Below, piece after piece: positions 1-12,700 of a stretch of DNA of 64,000 nt (positions are counted from its first letter, which is position 1; every line of letters begins with the position of its first letter). The stretch spans positions 14,257,501 through 14,321,500 of the forward strand of contig NC_092602.1 in assembly GCF_047663525.1 (NCBI RefSeq), written 5' to 3'. This DNA is from Anas platyrhynchos (taxonomy: Eukaryota; Chordata; Aves; Anseriformes; Anatidae). A program made the position numbers and the translations under genes. The notes beneath the pieces are model-generated. The model saw nothing but the letters and a program-made list of their open reading frames with translations, ran no database searches and was not told the origin of the DNA.

Positions 1-3000
1 CTTGTCATCTTGCAGCTTTCTGAAGCTAAAGTCTGTATGTCAGTGCAGTTAATGCAAATTTGTCTCTTGCTTATGTGATCCCAAGTTCAGGGCCTGACCC
101 TGCCAAGAGGTGTTTGCTTAATTATTATTATTATTATTTTTACAGTAGGGGTACTTGTAACCCCAAAGCCCAGCATGTTTTTTGTCTTCCTAGAGGCTGC
201 CATCTTAAACGGGTCTTTCAACAAGCCCTAGAATGTTGACATCAGTGGGGGTTCATGTTCACAGCAAGCATCATCTGACCAAGACAGTGAACCCACCTGG
301 GCTGGGAAGAAGAGTGTTCTCAAGCAGCAGGCAATGGCATCTCTTCCTGCTATAATGGAAGAAGGGACTACACAGATTCTGCATTGTCCCAGTTCTTCTG
401 AATTTCCATACCCAAGACAGCAGTTTGCTGTCAGTGGAAGTTTATCGAATCTCAGCTATCAACAAGACACACAGCCTTATCTGTATATACATACACGTGT
501 GCACCTGTATATGCACCCATGGGAAAAGTTCCAAGAAACTTCACACAATCTTTCAGCAGTTAATGTACCTAAGCCAGCAGCCTGATTTTGTTGAATAAGG
601 TGGATAGTTCAGAGTTCAAATTCGTATTGTTTAGTTCTGTACATACAAGTAGGACTTCAGAGAAGCTGCCTCTAATTAAAGCTGTGCTACTGCGTCACTG
701 AGCCCTACAGATTATTCAGTGGGAAAATAAGCCACGATAACATCCTTCTTCAATTTCCTCTTTAATTTTTGTTATAATAGATGCATTTTCTTCTGCCTTC
801 CAAAGAGACTAATGCATCTCTGAAGTTTATAAAATGGCATAGGGTCATTTTTATCAAAAGAAAGTTAAACATCTACTGTGTCCTTTGCAGTGTATTAAAC
901 AATACTTTATTATTCTCACTTTCCTGACCTGCTTCATTTCCCTGGCCAGCAGAGGACCCTATTGTCTGCTCTTCATATGCAGGTAGCAATTTAAAAAGTA
1001 CCTGAGAAATAAAGTTTATAGATGTAGATCAGCTGGAGAAGAAAGCAGTCAAGGATAGATGGTATTACTGGTCCCTGGCTGTCCTGGCATATGCCCATTC
1101 AGCTCATGAGCCTTCCCTGGCCACCATTCTCTAAGAGGGAAGGTGGAAATCACTTTAACAGGCATTGTGCCTTCTGAAGGAGGGAGTCCTTACAGGGAAC
1201 AGCAGTGCTGAATGCAGCCCCAGCCATCTTTTTTTGAACTTTGGAAAAGTGTTCAGAAATGTGGTCATTTTATTTTCCTTTAAGCTTTGTTGAAGTTTCA
1301 GCAAGTTTTAGTAATGCTTCCTATCTACTTTGGGGAAGCACATAGGGAGAAAGAAGGCGTATGAAAATTTTTTAGTCATTTTTCATCCTGTTCTGTTGGA
1401 GGCTGGGAGCTTAGGGACAAGCATGAAAGAAAAACACTTCACTTCATATTAACATTCTCTTACGCCCACTTCAGAGCCCTGTATGTGCCTAAAAAAAAAA
1501 AAAAAAAAAAAAAAACCATAACAAAAAACAAACAAAAAAATGGAGTATCCATGGGAAGAAAACACAAAGCAACGTGAGCACAGTCAAAGCTGTGCTCAAG
1601 TGCAGTTTGCAGAGAGGAGGAAAAGACTGGCTGAGGCATTTGCCCAGCTCTAGATATTTTAAGGGAGGCATTTACCCCTAATTGCCAGGATTTAAAATAG
1701 ATTTGTTTTTAGCGAGCATAGTAAAATGACTATCAAGCACAAGACTGACAGTTGCAATTAAATCATTGATGTTGATATGAGATACAAATTAGAATTGACA
1801 AAGTTCAAACTGTGTTAGAAAATGCCTGTTCAATCCCCTACTGCTTGTTCTTAAAGTGAGCTGAATTCAGGTCATGTATGAACATGGAGATAACACCTGT
1901 ACAGGCCAACACCTCATGGTTTGGCAAATCTGCCCCAAACTCCAATTCTCATTTCCATGGTGGCCCCATGAGCCTTCACCAGGGCCTAAGAGAGGTTTTA
2001 TTTGCTGCCACTGGTTTCTGCTTGCATTTCATCCTAGTGTCATGACCAGACTGCAGGCTGCTGCTTCAGAGCAGGTACTGCACTGCTCTAACTTCCACCT
2101 CAAGGGGTGAGCAGAGCAGGATTAGAGCCGGGCTCCCCAGCCCAGTCCCTGCTTCCAGCTGGGAGCGTGCTGCCCCTGAGCAGCTGCGCTTGGCTTCCAT
2201 TCATCTTCCATAGTGGGCGAGTGGAACTCAGGTGATGCAGGAAACCCAACCTGGGCTGCACGCAGAAGCCAAGCATTTTCTCGCCTCCTGCTCCCCACTG
2301 CTATGGCCTCAATTCACTCACACAAGTCTCACAACCTCAGCAGTTCACCCCGTACCATGACAAGACCAAGCAAACACACTGCTGCCACCACTCCACTGCT
2401 GCAGCCTTGAAGGGAGACGCCACAGCCACAGCCCATGGTGCAGCCTCACAGCGAGCCCCAGCAGCACCCATTTCCTCACCTGCTGCCACAAGGACTTCTC
2501 TCAGTCCAACTTTCTGCTCCCTTCTGCTGTTACTCTTGCTGTCACCATGGAAATAGTGCTGTAACCATGGAAATGAGGGGCTTTGGGTTATTAACGTGGG
2601 TTGGGGAAGTCACAGCGCAGCCCAGCAGGAGACTTACCTGGCAAGGTACGGGAACACAGGCTGTACCTTTGGTGGGGTCACCACCGGGCCTCAGGGGACA
2701 GGGATGGGGGGAGGCCTCAATCCTACACCTGACATTGCTTTTTCACAGTCAGATAACAAGCCTGTGGTCATTACTTGTGCCTCAGCTCCCTCCATTTCCC
2801 TAATGAGTGTAGTGACTCTAATTTGTATGATGGGGGCATTTTAAGTCTCTTCAAATCATTACCGTGTTAATGCACCTTAAGATTCTTTGTTTTAAGGAAT
2901 TAAACTAAGAATTAGAAAAGAATTAACGTCTTGTCAGATTCAAGGCTTCATCATGTAAACTCTAATCACAGGCTTAGATGATCGCACTTCTCCAAGTGTG

Positions 3001-6000
3001 GCAAAATAAGAAGAGACAAATAATTAGCATAGCCACAATTGTAATTGCTGAAGGAATTTCACATGTTTTTGTATACCCCTGTTGGAAACCAGGGCCTGGC
3101 CATACACCACAGAGCATCACTGGCTACCAAAACCACTTCTCTGCTCTCTTCTCATCCAAAACATGAGGACAAATCTCCTCACTCTCTGGTCCACAGCTGT
3201 CACTTGTGTACTACTCCCCACACACTGCACTCAGCACCATCACTTGTGCATCAGATGCATCTCAGCCCCAAGAATTTCAGCACTCAGCTGCAGAGAGCCA
3301 TGACTGCATACCCAGGACAAGAGTATTGTGTGGTGTAGTAGGAGGAACACATATAAGGCCATGTTGTGACAACACGTGACTTTTTAGGATTTCCACAGCA
3401 AACAGCCAAGCCCAGAGCACACATGCTCTGAATAATGTCATGCCAGAGGATCCAGTCTAAATCCCTTCACATGGCCCATGCATCAAAGAATCTTGGCCAC
3501 ACTGGAGCGTGGTGGGAGGAACCTTTCTCACTATGAACAAATATAAATCTGACCTGGTTTTATTTTCTCCTGATGCTCAGTATGCCTTCCCCTTTGTGAA
3601 CTGCATATTTATGTTACCTGTCTCATGCCACTCCAGTGCACATGGTACGATGATCTGCATTTGTGTCACCCTTCCCACTCAACCCCCAGGCCTGCTACAA
3701 CAAATGCACTGTGACAAGGCAGCCTTTGGGATAGGCCATCACTACCGTCCAAGCACATTTAGCCCTTACCCTCCTGCACATCACCTGCCTTCTGAGCGAG
3801 TGTGGGTCCAGCCCCGAGCACTAACTGAGGGGTGAGATGATCCCACCCTCTTCTGGTGGTAATGATGGTGGTGTCTGCTGGGTTTTGCAGGGAACTGTCT
3901 GTATTTTGGGTACATGAGGCCTTCTAGAAAAGCCAGCTATAGGATGGCTTCTGGTTTTGTGTTTACTTGTGGCAGGACTCTCTTTGGACTTCAAGCCTGT
4001 ATGCTATGAATCCTCTCATTTAAGTGCTCAGGGAGAAGCAGCCCACTGTAAGTGATCAACTACCACGAGAAGAGAAATGCAACTTCTTCAGGGGCCTCCT
4101 GAACTGCTCCCGAGTGGTTCAGTCCTTCCCTCCTTGCCCTACTTTAGCAATGTGCTGGAGATACAGTTTTCCCTTAATGGTTGTACTTAAGTCACAGGCT
4201 CACAATGATGGTGCTGTCCTTCCTACCCTTCCAATTGCTGTTCTGGTCCCAGGGCCAAAACACCGCTCTCTGCATGGCTGTACCACTCAACAAGCAAAGG
4301 CAGTTTCTGCTCCCAGAAGGATTCCTTCCCGATTTCACAAAATTCAAGAGTAAAGTCCCTGCTATCAGTATTCAAGGAAGCATTTAAAGGAAGTGCTTTC
4401 CCCCCTCTACTCCCCCAAAAATTGTTTCCATCTAAACCCTTCACTAGCATCATAGTGAAATTTTCCAGCTGGGGTATCAAACTTTGTTTTCCCCTTGGGC
4501 AACTCAGGTGATAACCGCTTAGCCACTAGCAAAAGCAGAATACCTCTTGGTATAATCAAATTTGTTTTCCATCAAATTGATTTTCCAGTTCTACTCTGTA
4601 TCAGTCAATGCATTTGCTTCTTTATTCCTTGCTCATCAGCTGTGGTATGCTGGGCTTCATGTGCAGGTGTGAAAACCGTGAAGCAAAGCTGAGTGCTGAT
4701 GTCACCTGAAGGGACACAGACACTGTAAAAACTCATGGAACCAAGACATGAAAATGCATGTATTAAAAATCAGCTGGGCTTTGAGTGTGTTTCAGAGTTT
4801 GTGGTCATCCAGAAGCAATGACGCATTAAGTTGGAAAGCCGGTTTATTGAATAATATCAGAAAGGTAGTCCATAAAAATAAAACAAAAGTTTGGGGACTG
4901 TTGAGCTCCAGGAGTGGCACAAGCACAGTTCAGCCAATTCATTAACTCTCAGTATCCTGGCACTTTTAACTGAACTGATACATATAGTAAAAATATAGAT
5001 TTCTTTTCTCCCTAATAGTTAAAATGAAGCCCAGAGTTCACATACATATACTCCACTTGCACTGTGCATAGCTGTGACACCACAATCCTAGATTGCATCA
5101 CAAGGAAAGTGAGGAAAAGACTGATCAGGGGTTGTGTTAAGCTGGGAGTCACAGGGTTCCACAGGAAGCCTGGAGTGGGCACATCCCTGTTTCTGTCAGT
5201 GATCCCCTGGGGAACAGGGACAGACCTTGTGATAAGCTAAGGTCAGATCTTTGCTTTTGGACCTTGCCATTGCTGCTCTTTGCATTGAAAAAAGCAAAGC
5301 TCAGGAGCAGAGATGAGGATATGAGCATGGGGAGACATAAGCTGGCAAGGAAAACCATGCACTGTTGTGCCACCACCTTTGAGCAGGTAACAGGGTTTGG
5401 AGGGGCAGCTTGGTGATACTCCAGGCTCAGCCCTGTGAACACTAGAGGAGAGGCAAGTTACACAGACTGCAGAGCAGCCAGCAGTCCTATTTGCTTTTTT
5501 TATTATCTCTGAGGAGCTGAAAACCTCCCAGAGCTGGGCTTTTTTCAGTACACTTCATTTTCTTAGTGGCTGACTTAACGAAGGTAAAGACCTCACCAGG
5601 GAGCATCCCTCAATACAGAGGATAAACAGCGGGCTCGTTCTGCCTGCACCATGTGTAAGCAGCGCTCAGGCTGCTCGTTTTTTCCCTCAGTGCTGTCCAA
5701 ATATTGACTGTGCTCAAGTGCCACTAAAATAACATTCAGTGCTTGTGCAATCACTTCAGGCTTTGGAAGTTCTCAGACTGAGAGCATAAATATTTTGCTG
5801 AAGTGCTGCTTTTTAAAATCACCCTTTGAGAAGAGAGTTGTCGTCCCACAGTCAGGTTTAGAGCAGGGGCACAAAGCATGCACTGGCCTACGAGCAACCC
5901 TCAGCAGGGTAGGAGGCAAGCAAGGAAGAAACAAGGAAGAAACCCCACAGCATTGTAGCATGGTATCTCAGAGTAGTCGAGCAGGCTGCACGAGACCAGT

Positions 6001-8685
6001 TTAGAGGAAGGGGAGAGGAGATGAAGCACCAAAATCCAGAAAAATTTTGTTAAAAGCTGAGTTTTGAAGAAAAGCATGAAATTCTGCTGCTCCTGAGGGG
6101 AAGGATGGATTTCTTCCCTGTAACAAGCAGTAGGAGAGGTGGAATGGCATGGATAATGTAAAACAGGAGATACATGTAAATAATAAGGAATGGGAAAGCA
6201 AATGGGGGAAATAACTCTTCCTTTGTTAGAACAGTGCTAGTGGCCTCTTTATAGCAACGTACCATTTCTATTTAAAGCCTAGTTTGGGGGCTATAATGCC
6301 TCAGCTGTTTTCTGTACCATCTGGCTGAAATTTAGCATAAAATGCTATCTTGGAGGTAAATGAATTCTATTCCCTTTATCAAAATAGCAGTATTCGGGCA
6401 AGGAAAAGAAGATATAAAAAGAGACACATTCAGGAGTGTTATTTTAACAGCTAAGGGCAATCTTCCCTTTAAAAATAGCTTGAAATAATCTGGTTATTGA
6501 ATTGACATCCAATTCTGCAATCAGTGTTGTCTCTCTATGCTCTAAGGGTCTCCTGTACTTGGGTACATGAGTGTGAAGGCTCAAAGCCAGGCACACAGAA
6601 GTGGCCTACCAAAACCAGCCAAGGGTGCATGACACACTCAGACACCATTTCTTGCTCCACTTCCAGGCCACCATGCTTGGGAGGCCATGCACACCCTGGA
6701 AAGGGCACGGGCTGCTTATTAGCAGTCCTGGACCACACCTCTCAGAAGTTGGTGGTTCCTACCACGCTCATTCCTCACCCATTAACCTGGATAAAGGCTT
6801 CTTCCAGTCCTAGCCAACTACCAGACAAGAGTTGCCACCTACCCAGTTTCTCACCATGTGCATTACTTACCATTTCACAAGATGGAGACTTGCTCTGTTT
6901 CCATCTCTCACAGCTGAACATTTCCTTTTCCCTTAAACACCACACAGTTTATTTTCTAATTCATTCTAGATAAACCTCATTATTTTCCTGCTCTTTGCCA
7001 CTTCACCCCACTAGCATTTCAGCCATCCTTTGAATTGAAGGTAGAGCTTTATCTGCTGAAAAATTTCTACTTTCCAGTCTGGACTTTGATTACACAACAA
7101 GTAATATTGCTTGGTGGAGGAAGGTTGTTGGAATAATTTGTATCTTTTATGCAAACTGACAATAAAAATTTAGCTCCTTGATGTATTTTCCTCCCTTAAA
7201 CTGTAGTTATGCTTCCTTGAATAGATAAAGGCAAGATAAATTCAATTACAGCATAATTTCTCCCAGGATGAATAACCTTTAAATCAGCTCTGATATCAAA
7301 ACGCATTATGAGATAACATACTGTCCATTACATTGTTGAAATTGGGGCTATGGCAGTGCCTAGAGTTGTCAGTATGAATATCAAATTATTTATGTTCCTC
7401 TTTGCATCCTTGAATACCAAATAAGCACAGGGCTCCTTGCTCTCAGTGTTCCTGTGTAAACACTGATATTTAATGGAGGCAAGAGGTGCTTGCTTGACAG
7501 CTCTTGAAATTGCAGTGCACTATTTATCACGGAGATGCACAGCACTGCTACCAGCTCCCATTCTGCTGTCACCTTGCTGAGAGTTTCCCTCTTCTTGGGG
7601 AACAGCTCAGGACTGGAAGCTCAGTTACATCTTCCACGTGGCTGACTGCATTGCTGCTGCTCAGAGCCGGTACACTGATAAAAATAAAATAAAAGGGGAG
7701 CCACTGTAACATGTTGGGACAGCACTCTGTGTTTGAGCTGTTCATCAGCAGCAGTTTTGAGGTGCAGGCCTTTCCTCATCAGGCCAGTCACAAGATTTCA
7801 GAGTTCTCCACATCCTCTTCCATTTTACAAGACTGAATACATTAGAACAGTTATTGTCTGCTTTTGGAGGACATTTTTGTCAAAACAAGATTCAGTACAA
7901 AAGCAACATGACTTAATGTCATTCCTCTCCAAGGTTAGCAGTGCCTGAGTTCTTGAGGAGAGCAGCAGTGACTACAGCAACTAAACACAGTGTGCTCCAC
8001 ACAACAAAGATTTCTTCCTGCAAATCAAGTTAACCCTGCGTTCAAGGTTACAAAAGTTGAGAGTATCCAACTTGTTCAGAACAAATAATCCAAGAGAATA
8101 TCAAGTGCGGGCCTGGGAGAGGGAAGAATTGTTTGCTGTTAAGCAAAAGGGTAAGCCCAGCTTCACTTCAGAAGCAAATAGAGAAGTCCAGTGGTCTTGC
8201 ACAAGCTAGACATCTTCCTGGTTGCACCCCACAAAGCAACCTCTGAGCGTCAAAGCCTCCAAACTCAAGCACCTGGATGCCTTGTTAGAACCTAATGAAA
8301 CGATGGGGGCAGAGCAAGAGGAGCAGGCAGAGCTCCTTGAAGCAAATAAGCAAAAAGACAGAAGGTTTGAGCAAGGAGCACACATCCCAAGGGGAATAGG
8401 GAAGGGCAGGAGGGAATTGGTGTTTTGTTTGTGCCCAGACATCAAGACCGCTTAGCAGAAGTACCTAGAAGCTCTTATTCCTGGTTTCATTCTAACTTGG
8501 ATTTTCTTAAACACTTGATAAAAAAAAATAACCTGGGAATTCAGTAAGTCTCATGGCCAAGTAGTCTATTTAAATAACCTCATGTCTTATGTTTGGTGGC
8601 CCCCTGGAAGTCTGCTAGATATTTTTTAAAGAGAAAAATCTAGATTTGTGTTAAAATGTGTAAAAACAGCTAAATAAAAACATCA
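1..8685. other. No gene recognised (downstream flank of TMEM132)
   Basis: AT-rich unique sequence with the A25 tract at 1491 and short A/T-rich stretches. The open frames here are short, lie on both strands and resemble nothing known to me. Confidence 0.6.
1491..1515. repeat. Poly(A)25 tract
   Basis: 25 consecutive A on the plus strand, followed by an A-rich stretch with AAAC units. No retroposed coding sequence is recognisable upstream. Confidence 0.95.
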
Positions 8686-9740
8686 TACGATGGGTGAGCA
8701 ATTGGCTAACGGGCAGGGCCCAAAGGGTTATGGTGAATGGGGCTGCGTTAGGCTGGCGGGCGGTCACTAGTGGGGTCCCTCAAGGCTCCGTTTTAGGGCC
8801 GGTACTTTTCAATATTTTTATAAATGATCTGGATGTAGGAATAGAAGGTATTTTGCTGATGACACCAAACTTGGAGGAGTTGTGGACTCGAATGAGGGTG
8901 GAAAGGCCTTGCAGAGGGATCTGGATAGGTTGGAGAGCTGGGCGATCGCCAACCGCATGAAGTTCAATAAGAGCAAGTGCCAGGTCCTGCACCTGGGACG
9001 GGGAAACCCTGGCTGCACGTACAGACTGGGCGATGAGACGCTGGAGAGCAGCCTAGAAGAGAGGGATCTGGGGGTCGTGGTAGACAGCAAGTTGAATATG
9101 AGCCAGCAGTGTGCCCTGGCAGCCAGGAGGGCCAACCGTGTCCTGGGGTGCATCAAGCACGGCATCGCTAGTAGGTCAAGGGAGGTGATTGTCCCGCTCT
9201 ACTCTGCGCTGGTGCGGCCTCACCTCGAGTACTGTGTGCAGTTCTGGGCACCGCAGTATAAAAAGGACATGAAACTGTTGGAGAGTGTCCAGAGGAGGGC
9301 TACGAAGATGGTGAAAGGCCTGGAGGGGAAGATGTACGAGGAACGGCTGAGGGCACTGGGCCTGTTCAGCCTGGAGAAGAGGAGGCTGAGGGGAGACCTC
9401 ATCGCAGTCACAACTTCCTCGTAAGGGGGTGTCGAGAGGCAGGAGACCTTTTCTCCATTAACACCAGCGACAGGACCCGCGGGAACGGGGTTAAGCTGAG
9501 GCAGGGGAAATTTAGGCTTGACATCAGGAGGAAGTTCTTCACAGAGAGGGTGGTTGCACACTGGAACAGGCTCCCCAGGGAAGTGGTCACTGCACCGAGC
9601 CTGTCTGAATTTAAGAAGAGATTGGACTGTGCACTTAGTCACGTGGTCTGAACTTTTGGGTAGACCTGTGCGGTGTCAAGAGTTGGACTTGATGATCCTT
9701 AAGGGTCCCTTCCAACTCAGGATATTCTATGATTCTATGA
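8686..9740 (+). mobile_element. CR1 LINE, 5'-truncated copy 1 (RT 3' half plus 3' UTR)
   Basis: The plus strand encodes the C-terminal half of a CR1 reverse transcriptase: [32 protein letters not shown], then [58 protein letters not shown]. The 3' UTR-like end (GATGATCCTTAAGGGTCCCTTCC) finishes with two ATTCTATG octamer units at 9724-9740, the CR1 3' hallmark. The 5' end is an abrupt truncation near 8686, normal for LINEs. The coding part is broken: about 10 nt are missing at the FADD catalytic region (near 8850), and a further frame break lies near 9412. It groups with the 30787-33790 copy by sequence. Confidence 0.93.
8690..9650 (+). pseudogene. CR1 ORF2 fragment (reverse transcriptase C-terminal part), frameshifted
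   Basis: Three frames must be read in turn. The first (about 8690-8850) gives the RT region up to [10 protein letters not shown]. After a short deletion that removes the residues before FADD, a second frame (about 8850-9412) runs through the thumb-like region to GDLIAV. After a one-base loss, a third frame continues with [23 protein letters not shown] sequence to a stop near 9650. No functional product is possible. Confidence 0.85.
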
Positions 9741-12700
9741 AAATGCAAACATCCAACCCACCTGAGAAAACCCAAAGGCCACCACACCCACGGTGGACAG
9801 TCCTCCCTGTGAACTCCAGAGCACCGAGGAGCAGCTCTTCTCCCTTCATCCTCCCACAGCATGAGATGTCCGGAGCCCCAGCCCAGTACCTAGATGAGGT
9901 CTTTCTTCACTCAGTGTCAGGTAGCCTCCTGCAAGCCACTTACAATCTGCTTTCAGTCTTCTACCAGACAGAGCTACCTTCTAAAAAAGCCCTGGGATTT
10001 AATTCAGTGCACATCTGATGCTGCTTGCCGAAAAAGCACAGGATGCTCTCAGATGAGAGCAAGCTGATATCTCTGAAGCAGAAGCTGAACTCGACAGCAC
10101 AAAAAGCTTTGCCTAGTCACAAACCAGCAAGTGTCCCATATTTATCACCAGGATTTAGACAGCCCTGTTTGACAAGCCTCCACTAAGCGACTTCACAAAT
10201 CACATTATGTTTATCTGCCTTTGTTTTCCTCCAGCCAAGGCAAGTCACTCTTTAAAAACAACAGCTGTTAGCCACAAAATTCCAGTCCTTGGAAGTCAGC
10301 ATAACTTATTTCATAAGTCTGTCATGTATGATTTACCAGAGAGGGAAAACCATTTAAATTTAGTTGACATAACCAACAATAATTGTTCTGTGCGTCTGAG
10401 TTTTATTAATATCTGTGCATTGCTGGTGATGATGTATGAAAGAGATGGAAGAAGATGTTTTGGATCTGGGAAACAAGGCTGGCCCTGCAGGGCTGGATAA
10501 GTATCCATCTCAGAGATGCACATAGCTACAACAGGAGGTGGCATTTTTACGGCATAGCTGACAGAAAGCAGAATTACTGCGACAGCAAGCTTTCTGAGGA
10601 GCCTCAGGTGGGGAGGAGAGGGGAGAGACTTCCTGATGACATGGAGCATTCAGTGGCTGAATCTGAGAGTATTTCTCAGTAGGAACCCTCTGAACATTCT
10701 GCAGTCACATTGCTCAGCAAGAGGTACCCAAATGCATTTTGGTAGCAGGAGACAACACTGCTCAAGGCACACAGAGATGGCAGAGGTGCCAGACCCACCC
10801 CATGCCCCACAGCTGCTTTGAACCATCTCCTGCTCAGGAAAGTCGTTTTGTACCTCAGCCTCAGTTTCCCTTCATTTTAAAAAGGGCAAACAGTCAGCTC
10901 TTCATGCTGTTTGATGAACTCTACAGTATTATAAAGCACCTAGCACAGCATTTAACACCCTCTTTGTCACCCCCACAACTCAGGTGTGCTGCCGCAGCTG
11001 CTCCATTTCCAGCTCAAGAGCAGGGCAGGTTGTACCAGACAATGCAACAGCTTCTTAACAGGGGGTGCATCCTGCTTAATTACAAGGTTTTTGCATCTTT
11101 TCCTGGCTAAACATTACATAGACACTCTTCAGTACACAGCAGAATAGAAAACTGAAGTAAGGTCAGAGCTGGCAGACTCACTCCTGACAGCATTCCATGG
11201 CATCCATTTCCCTCTGAAGATGCTAGTCCTCTGCTTCAGACCCCACAGCGAGGGCCAGATTCTTCCTAAAGCCACGGGAAAGCACTTCCACTAATGTCTT
11301 TTAACAAATTTGTAGATGTATCTCCTCCTCTGCAAGATTTAACATGGTCAAAAACCTTCCCCAGTCCTCTGAGCTTCATTTTGTTAGCAGAAGCAACAGG
11401 GGAGCTGCCTGCCTCTCCTCAAGCTTTCCCTCTTCTGCAAAAACCTCTTTGAGAGGTTTTCCTCCCATGCACACCCCCAGCCATCCATGGGCTTTCTTCC
11501 CAAAGAGGCAGCTCCTGGGTACAATGGTTGTGTTAGGCTAGCACAGAGTAAGCCAGAGCTGCCCGAGGACTCTACAAGCATGGCCACTGCCTGAATCAGG
11601 GATTCCTAGAGACCATACCAAAACAAAATAGTGAAAAACACACACAAGAAGTAATACTCACCACACACACACAAAGCCACCACACATACAACAATAGAAC
11701 CCTAATAGATAAACCCTAAAGCCTTCTCCTGCTGCTTTGGGGTCCCTCTGGAAATGTAGTCTGTCTGTCTAGCTACTTCTACACGTTAAAGAGTCTAGTC
11801 AGATTGGAGGCTTCAAAATTTAAATAATATAAACTGGGGAAGCTGTACGTTTTACTCAAGGCAAACAATCAAAAAGACTTCAATGCAAGCCAAGTCAGAC
11901 TCAAGAAGGTACTTACTAATGAATCTCCATCAAGGAGAATTATAAATTTAGACAAACCGTCACTTCACTTCTATTACCTAATGCACCACAAATGATTTAA
12001 AAAAGGCAGCACAGAACTTCCAGTACAGAGATGAATCCATTTTATGACAGCAGATCATTCAGAAAGTACTCACACAATGATTAAGCTAATAAAAAGAGTG
12101 ATCAACAACATACTATCACTTTATCCTTATAGGTGTTTCTCCCTTAGCAGAAAATGTTTTCCTACTTTTTTCTTTAACTATTTATAACATAGTGAAACAA
12201 AACCTAGTATAACATTTTTGTTTATATAAATGCATTTGTGGCAACAAACTGTAAAACAAAAGTTTCAGTTGCAGATTTACCAGGGATTTTAGGGCTCTAA
12301 GTATTTAGTTCTTCCCTTTTTGTATCACTTTCTAAACAAAACAGAATCAGCATTCTCCCAGTCCATTTCCATCTCTGTATCTACAGTATTTGCTCATAAG
12401 TTTTGTGGAGTTTTCAGTTTTTGTGAGCGGGGAAGAGGGAAACCCACTATACTGCTGCAGGCTCAGGCTTACCTTTGATAACTTGAGCAATGAAGAGAAT
12501 AGAAAATTTTGGTGCTTATTTGACATGATAAAAATATCATTGCCCAGTTAATTAAGTGATAGCATATAGAGGTAACAGTCATACGTGAGACTGGAGGAAA
12601 ACTCTTCAGGTTTACCATGTTAATGGCACAAGGCACATTTGTCATTATAATAATCCACAAGTTGGAAAAGAAGGTTTCTAAGATTTCCAAATAAAGTCTG

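Noticed and set aside
1491..1515. Poly(A) tail of a processed pseudogene
   Set aside because: No intronless gene-like sequence, polyadenylation signal or target-site duplication is seen beside it. The same holds for the other long A/T tracts.
6524..6973. 149-codon open frame on the plus strand
   Set aside because: No recognisable motif, and alternative frames in the same stretch are equally open.
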